Below, in pieces: positions 1-8,577 of a DNA stretch of 64,000 bases. The stretch comes from JAUVUV01 sp964548275 (lineage in GTDB: Bacteria; Gemmatimonadota; Glassbacteria; GWA2-58-10). Both the position numbers and the translations under genes were made by a program. The notes beneath the pieces were generated by a model. That model saw only the letters and a list, made by a program, of their open reading frames with translations, did not search any database and was not told the origin of the DNA. How positions within the stretch are numbered: position 1 is the first letter of the stretch; each line of letters begins with the position of its first letter. Location: the NCBI GenBank assembly GCA_964548275.1, contig CAZJQI010000004.1, positions 44,933 through 108,932 on the forward strand, read 5' to 3'.

Positions 1-491
1 GAATACCGATCATAACCGCCTCGACCCGCCGCATATCTCCCGATATGATCAGCCAGCGCGTTAAAAGTCTCAACTATCTCAATAACATAATAGCAAAAAT
101 GGAAGCAAACCTGGCCGGTGTGCCGGAAAGCTTGATGCTCAGCGCAGACGGCTATGTATGCGAATGCAGCGCTGACAACATTTTCATTGTTAAACGCGGG
201 GAACTTCTCACTCCTTCGCCCGAGTTCCCGATCCTTCTCGGTGTTACGCGCGCAGTGGTGATGGAGATTGCAGTCAGAAAGGGTGTCCCTGTGCGCGAGC
301 TGCCACTGACACTTCACGATGTCTATGTGGCAGATGAATGTTTTCTCACCGGTACAGGCGCTGAGCTGATTCCGGTGATTTCCATCGACAGGCGTAAAAT
401 CGGTAGCGGCAAGCCGGGCCCTGTGACCGGAATGCTTCTCGAAGAATTCCAATCTCTGCGCAACAGCGAGGGAACCAACCTCTTTGCCTGA
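1..491 (+). CDS. ilvE: Class IV PLP aminotransferase, branched-chain type (C-terminal part)
   Basis: This reading frame is already open at the left edge (codons from base 3), so the N-terminus lies outside the window. The visible ~163 residues carry class IV aminotransferase signatures: the TASTRRI stretch, SLNYLNNIIAK, a cofactor-side segment around ECSADNIFIVK, a TPSPEFPILLGVTR segment and the C-terminal FLTGTGAELIPV motif. Family knowledge: such enzymes move amino groups between branched-chain amino acids and 2-oxoglutarate in the cytoplasm. D-amino-acid transaminase or aminodeoxychorismate lyase relatives share the fold, but the NN(I/L)AK-type stretch and following segments fit the branched-chain type best. 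It sits upstream of argD on the same strand, consistent with an amino-acid biosynthesis neighbourhood. The PLP lysine is in the missing part, so activity cannot be judged. Confidence 0.85.
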   Translation, partial: IPIITASTRRISPDMISQRVKSLNYLNNIIAKMEANLAGVPESLMLSADGYVCECSADNIFIVKRGELLTPSPEFPILLGVTRAVVMEIAVRKGVPVRELPLTLHDVYVADECFLTGTGAELIPVISIDRRKIGSGKPGPVTGMLLEEFQSLRNSEGTNLFA

Positions 492-653
492 GAGCTCAGG
501 TTGGCCTGTCGCAGCAGTTGATACGACCCGGGAGCCATTTTTTTTGCGTCTTGTCTTTCATCATTGTATTTTATTCCCTTCGAAGTTTGAACTCCTTTTG
601 AAATCCTCCATCTGGATGACAGAAAATTTCTGCACGCGGAGGTTCGGCCTGCG

Positions 654-1862
654 GTGAACAGGACAGAAAAAATAATTCGCGATGAAGCGCGTTACATACT
701 GGGTACTTACAGCCGGCCCGAATTTGTAATCGAACAGGGAAAAGGCTGCTACCTTTATGACACCAACGGCAAACGTTACCTGGACATGGTCAGCGGCATC
801 GCGGTGAACGCTCTGGGCTATGGGAATAAGCAATTTAGCCGGGTGATTGCCACCCAGGCTGAAAAGCTTGTCCACTGTTCCAACCTTTACTATACCGCTC
901 CTCAGGTGGAACTTGCCGAACTGCTGGTGAAAAATTCGTTTGCAGGTAAAGTGTTTTTCTGCAACAGCGGAGCCGAGGCAATCGAGGGCGCAATGAAACT
1001 GGCGCGCCGGTGGGCGCATAAAAATCCGGGTCGTGACCGCTCGGGATTTGTTTCCTTTACCGGCTCTTTCCACGGCAGAACTTTCGGCGCCCTGGCGCTG
1101 ACAGACCGCGAGAAATACCGCATGCCGTTCGAGCCGCTGGTACCTGGAGTAAAGTTCGCTCGTTTCGGTGATGCTGAAGATGCGGAGTCTAAAATCGGGG
1201 TGGATACCTGCGCGGTGATTGTCGAGCCGGTACAGGGAGAGGGTGGAGTGAACCTGGCGACCCGGGATTTTCTCATGAATCTGGCCGAGGTCTGCAAGCG
1301 CCGCAATGTCCTTCTCATATTCGATGAAATCCAGTGCGGCCTGGGCCGCACCGGAAAGCTTTTTGCCTACGAGCATTTTGGCGTGAAACCGGATATCCTC
1401 ACTCTGGCCAAACCCTTGGCCGGGGGCTTTCCCATGGGCGCGGTGCTTGCCTCCGAGCGGCTTAGTGAAGCGATCGAGCGCGGAGACCACGCCACGACTT
1501 TCGGCGGCGGGCTGGTAATCAGTGTGGCGGCAATCGAGGTTTTCAAAAGGCTCAAACGGCCCTCCTTCCTGATATCGGTATCAGAAAAGGGCCGGTATCT
1601 GATAAAAAAACTTCAATCCCTGGAAAAAGCCAATTCGGACTTGGTTCAGGAGGTGAGAGGCTTGGGGTTATTGGTCGGGGTGGAGCTAAAAATAAACGCC
1701 GAGAAACTCTTACCCCTGTTCTATGAACGCGGCGTTCTGGTCTGCACAGCCAGTGAAAAAGTAATCCGCGCCGTTCCTCCGTTGATTATCGCGCAGCGCC
1801 AGATTGACACGTTTGTCGATATATTCGCGGATATTCTAAACGAAGTGCGAAAGAAAAAATAG
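654..1862 (+). CDS. argD: Acetylornithine aminotransferase
   Basis: Class III PLP aminotransferase of 402 residues, the usual length. It would convert N-acetylglutamate semialdehyde to N-acetylornithine in arginine synthesis, and often also acts on succinyl-diaminopimelate. Visible motifs are the NSGAEA cofactor-phosphate segment (res. 104-109), SFHGRT (138-143), the DEIQCG pair (D224/E225) and the cofactor lysine K253 in LAKPLAGGFP. The start is GTG at 654, preceded by GGAGG at about 638-642. An alternative ATG does not occur in a better position. The gene is followed 74 bases later by argJ, so the two consecutive arginine steps are adjacent. A related 4-aminobutyrate or succinylornithine aminotransferase is possible by fold, but linkage to argJ decides for ArgD. 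Confidence 0.92.
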   Translation: MNRTEKIIRDEARYILGTYSRPEFVIEQGKGCYLYDTNGKRYLDMVSGIAVNALGYGNKQFSRVIATQAEKLVHCSNLYYTAPQVELAELLVKNSFAGKVFFCNSGAEAIEGAMKLARRWAHKNPGRDRSGFVSFTGSFHGRTFGALALTDREKYRMPFEPLVPGVKFARFGDAEDAESKIGVDTCAVIVEPVQGEGGVNLATRDFLMNLAEVCKRRNVLLIFDEIQCGLGRTGKLFAYEHFGVKPDILTLAKPLAGGFPMGAVLASERLSEAIERGDHATTFGGGLVISVAAIEVFKRLKRPSFLISVSEKGRYLIKKLQSLEKANSDLVQEVRGLGLLVGVELKINAEKLLPLFYERGVLVCTASEKVIRAVPPLIIAQRQIDTFVDIFADILNEVRKKK

Positions 1863-1936
1863 GCTTTAATTGCCGCTCGAGCTTTTCTGTCTTTAAGAGG
1901 CTTCATCTGTCCAGAGATCCACATTCGCAAAGAAAA

Positions 1937-3151
1937 ATGAAGATAATTGAAACAGGCTCTGTTGATTCGGTACCGGGTTTTCGCGCTCTCGGTGTAAGCT
2001 GCGGGATCAAGCAAAGCGGTGAGCCGGACCTGGGAGTTTTGCTTTGTGAACGTCCCTGTAACGCAGCAGGTGTGTTTACCACCAACCGAGTGCAGGCTGC
2101 CCCGGTACTGGTCAGTAAAAAAATCCTGGAGCGCAGCTCCGGCCACATCCAAGGCGTTGTAGTCAACAGCGGTAACGCCAACGCCTGTACAGGCAAGCAG
2201 GGAATTCGCGACGCAGGCGGAATGGCTGCTGAAGCCGAGCGGATATTCGGACTCGAGGAGTCAACGATGCTTGTCATGTCCACCGGGCTGATCGGCAAAC
2301 CGCTGCTCATGGACAGGATCAAAGCCGGGCTTCTCAAGGTTAGAGAGGGGTTCAATGCGCAGAAAGGCGGCTCGTTCGCCAGGGCGCTGATGACTACAGA
2401 TACGAAAGAAAAATTTCTGGCAGTAAGATTCGATATCCAGGGAGTGCCGGTCACAATCGGTGCAGCGGCCAAGGGTTCGGGTATGATTCACCCGAACATG
2501 GCGACCATGCTCGCTTTATTTACTACGGATGCCGCGGTGAGCCCCGCTTGCCTGAATCTTGCACTCAGGCGGGTTACCGAACGCACGTTCAACATGATCA
2601 GTGTCGATGGAGACTGCAGTCCCAACGACATCGTATTTATCCTGGCATCCGCAGCCTGTGGCGCTCCCTTGATTGAGAACGAGGAAAGCCCGGGTTACAA
2701 GCCCTTTTACTCCGCTCTGCTCGCTGCTGCTACCGAACTCGCCCGGGCGATTGTTGCCGACGGCGAAGGCGCGACCAAGCTCGTGGAGATCAGGGTCAAA
2801 GGAGCCGATTCGTTCAACTCGGCCTCAAAGGTGGCAAGAGCGGTGGCCAATTCGCCACTGGTCAAAACCGCTCTTTTCGGTGGGGATCCAAACTGGGGAA
2901 GGATAGTCTGCGCGATTGGATACAGCGGGGTCCCGGTCGATCCGGATAAAATCGATATCTTTTTCGGAGACATTCAGGCGGTAAAGCAAGGCGCTCCTTC
3001 AGGAGTCTCAGATGAAGAGTGTGCTTCCAGACTGAAAGAGAGAGAAATAGTTCTGACAATCGGTCTCAATCAGGGGGGCTGCGAGTGCAGTTTCTGGACC
3101 TGCGATTTTTCATACGACTATGTGCGAATCAATGCCGAATACCACACCTGA
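1937..3151 (+). CDS. argJ: Bifunctional glutamate N-acetyltransferase / amino-acid acetyltransferase
   Basis: ArgJ family, 404 residues. It transfers the acetyl group from N-acetylornithine to glutamate and so closes the cyclic arginine pathway. The family self-cleaves into alpha and beta chains; the processing site is visible as HPNMATMLA, with the bond Ala189-Thr190 and Thr190 as the new N-terminal nucleophile. The oxyanion-hole region is represented by STGLIG (115-120), and GNANACTG (79-86) is a typical conserved segment. The C-terminal GGDPNWGRI motif is present. It starts with ATG at 1937. Whether the protein also makes acetylglutamate from acetyl-CoA (bifunctional) or only transfers from acetylornithine cannot be told from sequence. 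The upstream neighbour argD supplies its substrate. Confidence 0.95.
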   Translation: MKIIETGSVDSVPGFRALGVSCGIKQSGEPDLGVLLCERPCNAAGVFTTNRVQAAPVLVSKKILERSSGHIQGVVVNSGNANACTGKQGIRDAGGMAAEAERIFGLEESTMLVMSTGLIGKPLLMDRIKAGLLKVREGFNAQKGGSFARALMTTDTKEKFLAVRFDIQGVPVTIGAAAKGSGMIHPNMATMLALFTTDAAVSPACLNLALRRVTERTFNMISVDGDCSPNDIVFILASAACGAPLIENEESPGYKPFYSALLAAATELARAIVADGEGATKLVEIRVKGADSFNSASKVARAVANSPLVKTALFGGDPNWGRIVCAIGYSGVPVDPDKIDIFFGDIQAVKQGAPSGVSDEECASRLKEREIVLTIGLNQGGCECSFWTCDFSYDYVRINAEYHT

Positions 3152-3318
3152 GACTTGGCGCGTCTGGGGGAATGGAACCCTTTCCACTTTTAAAAGCTTG
3201 CAAAAAAATTGATCGATACAAATCGATCTTCTAAGTATATGAATTCATAAATAGTGTAGCGTATATTTCTAAACCAATCCACAAATTTAGAACAGGGCGA
3301 GGTATGCCTTGCCATGTT

Positions 3319-3364
3319 CGGGCGACCGGCCGGTCGCCCGGCCGGTCGCCCGGCCGGTCGCCCG
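3319..3364. repeat. GC-rich palindrome plus 12-bp tandem repeats
   Basis: A 22-bp perfect palindrome (3319-3340, centred on ACCGGCCGGT) runs into about 2.75 copies of the 12-mer GGTCGCCCGGCC (3332-3364). A single degenerate relative of the palindrome lies at 4680-4701. It fills the gap between argJ and the class V aminotransferase and has no T-tract, so it is not an ordinary terminator. It could be a dispersed REP-like unit or a protein-binding site. The rest of 3152-3456 shows no gene. Confidence 0.7.
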
Positions 3365-3456
3365 AACGGGCTCGTTCAGCGTTTCTGGAAAAAATACGTA
3401 ACCGAACTTTCGAACTATGGCACTAAGTGTCTTCCATTTTTCAGGAGATCTTATCA

Positions 3457-4530
3457 ATGGCCGCACACCGCAAATTGTTTATCCCCGGCCCGACCGAGGT
3501 AGCCCCGGAGGTACTGGCTGAACTCAGCCGGCCGATGATCGGGCACCGCTTTCCGGAGTGTTCCGAGCTGATTGCCTCGATCGTGCCGAAAGTCCAGGAA
3601 ATGCTCTACACCGAGAACATGATTTTCCTTGCTACCTGCAGCGGTACGGGCCTGATGGAGGCCGCTGTGCGCAACTGCGTGCGCGAATCCTGTGTCTCTT
3701 TTATCAACGGAGCTTTCAGCAAACGTTTCTACCAGATCGCCACCTCCAACGGCAAAAAGGCCATTCCGGTGGAGATTCCCCTGGGACACGGTTTCAACGC
3801 TGATCTTGTCGATGAGGCATTGAGCCAGCACAAGGTGGACGCCGTGACCCTGGTGCACAACGAGACTTCCAACGCTGCGATGAGCGATATTTACGGTATC
3901 GCCGAGCTGATGAAAGAAAAATATCCTGATATCAGCCTGCTGGTGGATATGGTTAGCTCGATGGGTGGTGTGAAACTCGAAATAGACAGGCTGGGAGTTG
4001 ATGTGGCTCTGGCAAGCGGCCAGAAAGCCCTGGCCCTGCCGCCGGGGATCGCGGTTGCGGCAATCAGCCAGAAAGCGATGGAAAAAGCCGGCACTGTGGA
4101 AAACCGCGGCTTTTATTTCGACTTTTTCAATTTCCAGAAAAATTACGCCAAGAACCAGACTCATATCACACCCTCGATTCCGCACCTCTACGCGATGAAA
4201 AAGCAGATGGAAATCATTATCGAGGAAGGACTGGAAAACCGCTGGAGGCGCCATCTCGAAATGGCCGAAAGGGTTCGCGCCTGGGCCGGGGAGCATTTCA
4301 GGATTTTCACTCAGGAAGGATACCACTCGAACACGCTGACCTGCGTGGAGAATACCCGGGGCATTAATATCTCCGATTTGAACAAGAAACTCGCCGAACG
4401 CAACATGGTTATCTCCAACGGCTACGGCGAGCTCAAAAACAAGACTTTCCGTATTGCTCACATGGGAGAACTGACCATGAGCGATATTGACGAGGTTCTC
4501 GGCGCGATCGATGAGATCCTGAGTTTTTAG
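3457..4530 (+). CDS. Class V PLP aminotransferase (alanine/serine-glyoxylate type)
   Basis: A 357-residue fold-type I PLP enzyme of the alanine-glyoxylate/serine-pyruvate aminotransferase group. The N-terminus FIPGPTEVAPEVL and GHRFPE are typical of the group, as are the ATCSGTGLMEAAVRN region, the cofactor aspartate in LLVDMVSSMGG and the presumed PLP lysine in LASGQKALALPPG. The chosen start is ATG 3457 because AGGAG at 3443-3447 is correctly spaced. An in-frame GTG at 3427 would add ten unconvincing residues. Relatives act as phosphoserine-like, aspartate or purine-pathway aminotransferases, so the substrate is not assignable from sequence. It is flanked by repeat-bearing intergenic regions on both sides and ends just before a perfect 22-bp palindrome, suggesting its own transcription unit. 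Confidence 0.82.
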   Translation: MAAHRKLFIPGPTEVAPEVLAELSRPMIGHRFPECSELIASIVPKVQEMLYTENMIFLATCSGTGLMEAAVRNCVRESCVSFINGAFSKRFYQIATSNGKKAIPVEIPLGHGFNADLVDEALSQHKVDAVTLVHNETSNAAMSDIYGIAELMKEKYPDISLLVDMVSSMGGVKLEIDRLGVDVALASGQKALALPPGIAVAAISQKAMEKAGTVENRGFYFDFFNFQKNYAKNQTHITPSIPHLYAMKKQMEIIIEEGLENRWRRHLEMAERVRAWAGEHFRIFTQEGYHSNTLTCVENTRGINISDLNKKLAERNMVISNGYGELKNKTFRIAHMGELTMSDIDEVLGAIDEILSF

Positions 4531-4537
4531 CTTGGGC

Positions 4538-4559
4538 AGGGCACGGCGCGCCGTGCCCT
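4538..4559. terminator. Perfect 22-bp palindrome after the class V aminotransferase
   Basis: AGGGCACGGCG followed directly by its complement CGCCGTGCCCT, eight bases after the stop codon. As RNA it would fold into a very stable stem with a minimal loop. No long T-tract follows, so it could be a weak terminator, a 3'-end stabiliser or a protein site. Confidence 0.45.
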
Positions 4560-4679
4560 TACACAAGTGATCGTTTCTTGAACAGTTTCAATTCAACCCG
4601 GACATTGTTTCGTTTTCTACAAAAGGAAATCGATGAAATTTCAACACCCTTCTAAAGATTAAATTGATATCTGTCTGAA

Positions 4680-4701
4680 GGGGCGGCCGGCCGGTCGCCC
4701 C
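4680..4701. repeat. Single degenerate copy of the CCGGCCGGTCGCC palindrome
   Basis: Near-palindromic block of 22 bases with the same GGCCGGTCGCCC core as the tandem repeats at 3319-3364, with a G/A mismatch pair. It lies upstream of proC. Occurrence in two neighbouring intergenic gaps suggests a dispersed repeat family. Confidence 0.55.
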
Positions 4702-4810
4702 TAAAGTGTTTTCATGCATATATCACAGCAGTCGAGAGATTTACAAATATTTTTGCAAAAAATCAATGTATGGTATAAAATAGATGGAATCTCCGAGGCA
4801 GGGATCACAA

Positions 4811-5626
4811 ATGATAAAAATCGAAAAGATCGGCTTTATCGGAGCCGGCAAGATGGGCTCTGCCCTTCTGGCAGGAGTCCTGAAGGCGAAAATAGTGTCG
4901 GCCGGAAAGGTCTTGATTTCCGAGATCGACAAGGCCAGGCGCGAGGAGATCTGCAAGAAGCACAGAGTCAGGGCGGCCGACCTGGACGAGCTTGCCCGCT
5001 CGTGTGGAACAATCCTCCTCTGTGTCAAACCAAATGTCGTTGCGCCTGTTCTGAGAAAAATCCGCGAATTTGTGGGTGAAGAGAAGCTGGTAGTTTCGAT
5101 TGCCGCAGGGATTACTACCGCTAGTATCGAGACCGAACTTAAGCCAGGCGTTCCAGTAGTGCGGGCGATGCCTAATATTGCTGCAACTGTGGGTGAGTCC
5201 GCCACCGCACTGGCTGCCGGGAAAGTGGCGGGAGCAGAGCACATTGAGCTTGCCAGGAGCATTCTCGGCTCAGTCGGCAATGTGGTTGAGCTTCCAGAGA
5301 AACTTATCGATGCGGTGACAGGGCTATCCGGCAGCGGGCCGGCGTATGTTTTTCTCTTCGCCGAAGCCCTGCTGAGCGGAGCACTCAAGGTCGGCCTGCC
5401 GGGAAAAGAAGCCAGAGAGCTGGTGGTGATGACAATCAAGGGCGCGGCTGCAATGCTGGAGGCCGATAAGGGATCGCATCCGGCGGTTTTACGCGATGCA
5501 GTGACCACTCCCGGAGGGACGACTATTGCGGGTCTCCACGAGCTCGAGAGTAAGGGTTTCCGCGATGCGGTAATCAGAGCTGTCGAGGCTGCTACGGAGA
5601 GATCGCAGGAGCTTGGGAAAAGCTAG
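4811..5626 (+). CDS. proC: Pyrroline-5-carboxylate reductase
   Basis: A 271-residue enzyme catalysing the last step of proline synthesis (1-pyrroline-5-carboxylate to L-proline with NAD(P)H). The N-terminal Rossmann motif GFIGAGKMGSALL, the central MPNIAATVGES (res. ~117-127), the GLSGSGPAYVF substrate-binding segment and the C-terminal TTPGGTTIAGL signature are all in place. The start ATG 4811 is favoured over an in-frame ATG at 4784, because the Rossmann strand begins right after MIKIEK and the nine extra residues have no family counterpart. It belongs with argD, argJ, hom and gdhA as glutamate/aspartate-family amino-acid metabolism. Confidence 0.93.
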   Translation: MIKIEKIGFIGAGKMGSALLAGVLKAKIVSAGKVLISEIDKARREEICKKHRVRAADLDELARSCGTILLCVKPNVVAPVLRKIREFVGEEKLVVSIAAGITTASIETELKPGVPVVRAMPNIAATVGESATALAAGKVAGAEHIELARSILGSVGNVVELPEKLIDAVTGLSGSGPAYVFLFAEALLSGALKVGLPGKEARELVVMTIKGAAAMLEADKGSHPAVLRDAVTTPGGTTIAGLHELESKGFRDAVIRAVEAATERSQELGKS

Positions 5627-5633
5627 CTCCGAA

Positions 5634-5657
5634 GGGGGGGTGGGGGGGGACAGGGGG
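5634..5657 (+). other. Guanine-run tract
   Basis: G7-T-G8-ACA-G5 just after the proC stop. Three long G runs could support G-quadruplex-like structure, or may be a site of homopolymer sequencing error. The remainder of the 145-base gap to hom shows no gene. Confidence 0.6.
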
Positions 5658-5771
5658 ATGTCTGGATGTGTTCGCCCTCGGGTGGAATAAGATCGATCAA
5701 AATTTTCATTGTGATACTTCGCGGCTTGCCGAGGGGTAGTTCATTTGGAGAAGGGTTTTAAAGGAGGATAA

Positions 5772-7055
5772 ATGGCTGAAAAGCTCAGGGTGGGCCTTTT
5801 GGGCTATGGAACTATCGGTTCGGGAGTAATCAAGCTTCTCACTCAGTCGGGGCTTGATATCGAAAAGTACGTTCAACTTGTTAAAGTCGCAGATACCGAT
5901 CTGGAACGCCCCAGGGAGGTAAAAGTGGATCCGGCACTGCTCAGTTCGGATACCGAGGCAGTGGTGCGGGATCCCGATATCGATGTAATAGTGGAGCTGA
6001 TTGGGGGAGTAGAAGCAGCGAAAAAATTTGTCGAGATGGCCCTGGATGAAGGCAAAGATGTGGTGACCGCCAACAAGTACCTGATATCCCTTTACGGAGA
6101 CGATTTGTTCGAGCGCGCGGCCAAGACCGGTGCCCGCCTTCTGTTTGAGGCGAGTGTCGCGGGCGGGGTGCCGATTATCCAGACTCTGAGAGAGGGGCTG
6201 GCTTCCGACCGGATCCTCTCGATTAACGCTATACTCAATGGAACCTGCAACTACATTCTTACCCGGATGGAACAGAAACCGGGTATGGATTACGAAGAGG
6301 CGGTTGCCGAGGCACAGGCCAGGGGATTTGCCGAGGCGGACCCCAGCCTGGATATCAGCGGCATGGACACCGCCCAGAAAATCTCGATTCTGATCCGCAA
6401 GGCTTTCAGGACACGCATTCTTCCTGAGGAAATCGACATTCAGGGCATTATGGGTGTGAGTAATGTCGATGTCCAGTCAGCAATGGAGATGGGTTACCGG
6501 ATCAAGCTTCTGGCCCGGGTAAGCCGTGAGGGAGATAACCTTGAGGTCTGGGTCGGACCGGCGCTGATTCCTGCTGAGTCGATCCTGGCCCGGGTGAAAA
6601 ACGAGTTCAACGCCATCTCGATCGACAGTGAGGCCCATCACTTGCAGACCTATATAGGTAAAGGCGCCGGGATGTTGCCCACTGCGGGTGCAGTTGTCGG
6701 TGATCTGTTTACTCTGCTTAGTCACCGCAATGTCCCCTCCATTTTCGCCGAAAAACGGCTTGACCTTCCGGCTCTCGACCGGAATGATATCAGGTGCCGC
6801 TACTACCTTCGCATTATTGTCAGGGATCAGCCGGGGGTGCTGGCCAGGATAAGCAATGCGCTGGCCGAAAAAAATATCAGCATCGCCTCGGTCGTGCAGA
6901 GAGAGGACTCGCCGGACCCGGAGCGCGGGGTTCCGCTGGTAATTATCACCCATGAGACGACAGTCGGCGCGATCGCCCAGGCAGTCCTGGTTATTAACCA
7001 GGAACAGGTTGTCCTGGAGCCGGCCCACACGATCCGGATCATGGATGCGCTCTGA
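5772..7055 (+). CDS. hom: Homoserine dehydrogenase with ACT domain
   Basis: 427 residues, the usual bacterial length. It reduces aspartate semialdehyde to homoserine, the branch point to threonine, methionine and isoleucine. An N-terminal NAD(P) Rossmann motif GLLGYGTIGSGV (res. 9-20) is followed by the VTANKYLI segment containing a conserved lysine and the NGTCNYILTRM signature. AEADPSLDISGMD completes the catalytic domain. An ACT regulatory domain occupies roughly residues 345-427 (YYLRIIVRDQPGVLARI), so feedback control by an amino acid, normally threonine, is expected from family knowledge. AAGGAGG is well placed before ATG 5772. A free-standing monofunctional form is indicated, with no aspartokinase fused. 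Confidence 0.95.
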   Translation: MAEKLRVGLLGYGTIGSGVIKLLTQSGLDIEKYVQLVKVADTDLERPREVKVDPALLSSDTEAVVRDPDIDVIVELIGGVEAAKKFVEMALDEGKDVVTANKYLISLYGDDLFERAAKTGARLLFEASVAGGVPIIQTLREGLASDRILSINAILNGTCNYILTRMEQKPGMDYEEAVAEAQARGFAEADPSLDISGMDTAQKISILIRKAFRTRILPEEIDIQGIMGVSNVDVQSAMEMGYRIKLLARVSREGDNLEVWVGPALIPAESILARVKNEFNAISIDSEAHHLQTYIGKGAGMLPTAGAVVGDLFTLLSHRNVPSIFAEKRLDLPALDRNDIRCRYYLRIIVRDQPGVLARISNALAEKNISIASVVQREDSPDPERGVPLVIITHETTVGAIAQAVLVINQEQVVLEPAHTIRIMDAL

Positions 7056-7183
7056 GGGCTATGATCTTTTTAAAGTCAAGTGTTGCAGGCAGATCTGAAT
7101 CGTGAAAATTACTCGAAATTGTTATTAGATGCGACCCATCGGCTCGGCTGGATAGAGTTTATTCAGTTATCGGAGGATGAAGG

Positions 7184-8503
7184 ATGGAAAACGAAGATAA
7201 GTACATAAAAAACATCGAACAGTATATCCGCAGCAGGGAACCTGCGAACCGGTCGGGTCTACTGCTGTGCGAAAGTGCCAAAAGGCTTGACATATCGATT
7301 TCCGACCTGCGACAAATAGAAAAGCCCTATACCTTTATTTACCAGAGACTGCCGGTTGAAGTCGAGGGAGAAATCCTCAACTTCAGTTCAGGCATAGTCT
7401 TGCACAACAGAGCGCGGGGCCCATACAAGGGAGGCATCCGCATTGATCCGGACGTAGATATATGGGAAACCACAGAGCTGGCCCGCCTGATGACTATCAA
7501 AACCGCCCTGGCAAACTTAGAGCTCGGCGGGGGTAAAACAGGAATCAAGGTCGATTTTGAAAAGATCTACAAGGGGCTTAAAGGAAAAAAGAACTTCGAT
7601 CAGGATTTTTACCAGTTCTGCGACATGCTCAAAACCAATATCATGAAAGAATTTGTCGATCATTTCGTGGAGCGGGGGCTGGTGCGGATCTATATCCCGG
7701 CACCGGATATGGGCAGTTCCAGCCGTGAGATGATGTTTTTCTACAATCGCACTCACGACCCGGCCTCGGTTAGCGCCAAGCCGGATGGTATCGAGGGCTG
7801 GCTTCCGGGCAGGAAAGAAGCCACAGGCTTCGGTACAGCCTATGCAACTCTGAAATATCTGGATCAGATCGGGAAGGACCCCTCAAAAGTCACTGTCGCA
7901 ATTCAGGGATTCGGCAATGTGGGAAGTAATGCCGCCCATTACCTTTATAAGGCCGGCTGCAAGATAGTCGCTGTGACCGACCTGTACGGCGGAGTACACC
8001 ATCGGTCCGGAATCGATATCCCGGCATTGAAGGAGTATACGGAGGAAAACCGCACCGTGAAAGGTTTTGATGAAAAAAATGTTATCGATAACGAGGAACT
8101 GTTCAAGTTGCCGGTGGATATATTGATCCCAGCAGCAAGCGGCCACGTGATCAACCGTAAAAACTGCGATACCCTGGGGGTCAGGCTTGTGCTGGTCGAG
8201 GCTGCCAATATGCCGGTTTCCTACGAAGCTTTCGAACGGATCAGGGAAAAAGGAATCGAACTTCTGCCAGATAACTATGTCAACTCCGGAGGCGTTATCG
8301 CTTCTGACCTCGAATTCAGACAGGGTGTGGGTAGAGTACGCTACAACCGCGAGCAGGTGTTTGAACACTTGGAAAAAAGATTCGACGAAATGTTTGACGA
8401 AATGACAGAGAGGAAAGCTGCAGCAGGAAGTTTAACCCACGCCGCATACGATATTGCTGTGGAGCGTATTTATAACGCCATGAAAGCCAGAAGTCTTATT
8501 TAG
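7184..8503 (+). CDS. gdhA: Glu/Leu/Phe/Val dehydrogenase, likely glutamate dehydrogenase
   Basis: 439 residues of the hexameric amino-acid dehydrogenase family, which interconverts glutamate and 2-oxoglutarate plus ammonia with NAD(P)H. The substrate-binding lysine stretches are RGPYKGGIRIDPDV and MTIKTALANL. The normally GG-x-K-GG segment appears as GGGKTGIKVD, and the IPAPDMGSSSREM segment precedes a Rossmann domain with AIQGFGNVGSN. The two unusual substitutions (KTG for KGG, GSSS for the usual GT-type sequence) make it a divergent member, and leucine or phenylalanine dehydrogenase activity is not excluded. GGAGG precedes ATG 7184. The gene ends immediately before a strong terminator and is probably the last gene of this plus-strand group. 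Confidence 0.85.
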   Translation: MENEDKYIKNIEQYIRSREPANRSGLLLCESAKRLDISISDLRQIEKPYTFIYQRLPVEVEGEILNFSSGIVLHNRARGPYKGGIRIDPDVDIWETTELARLMTIKTALANLELGGGKTGIKVDFEKIYKGLKGKKNFDQDFYQFCDMLKTNIMKEFVDHFVERGLVRIYIPAPDMGSSSREMMFFYNRTHDPASVSAKPDGIEGWLPGRKEATGFGTAYATLKYLDQIGKDPSKVTVAIQGFGNVGSNAAHYLYKAGCKIVAVTDLYGGVHHRSGIDIPALKEYTEENRTVKGFDEKNVIDNEELFKLPVDILIPAASGHVINRKNCDTLGVRLVLVEAANMPVSYEAFERIREKGIELLPDNYVNSGGVIASDLEFRQGVGRVRYNREQVFEHLEKRFDEMFDEMTERKAAAGSLTHAAYDIAVERIYNAMKARSLI

Positions 8504-8520
8504 TAATAAATCTACCTTAA

Positions 8521-8557
8521 AAAAAGCCCGCCTGAATTTCCCAGGCGGGCTTTTTTT
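8521..8557. terminator. Bidirectional rho-independent terminator
   Basis: Stem GCCCGCCTG / CAGGCGGGC (8526-8534 and 8542-8550) with a seven-base loop, flanked by A5 on the left and T7 on the right. It ends gdhA transcription on plus and, by symmetry, the convergent gene at 8578 on minus. Confidence 0.95.
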
Positions 8558-8577
8558 ATCCAAAAGCAGGATTTCCG

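Noticed and set aside
561..1490. Long minus-strand frame (309 codons) opposite argD
   Set aside because: It is the mirror of a well-supported argD; the translation has no family character and no ribosome-binding site.
3319..3364. Short GC repeats considered as a CRISPR-like array
   Set aside because: Units are 12 bp, contiguous and without spacers; no cas genes in the window.
3454..4566. 370-codon minus-strand frame opposite the class V aminotransferase
   Set aside because: Antisense shadow of a gene with clear PLP-enzyme motifs; histidine/glutamine-rich nonsense composition.
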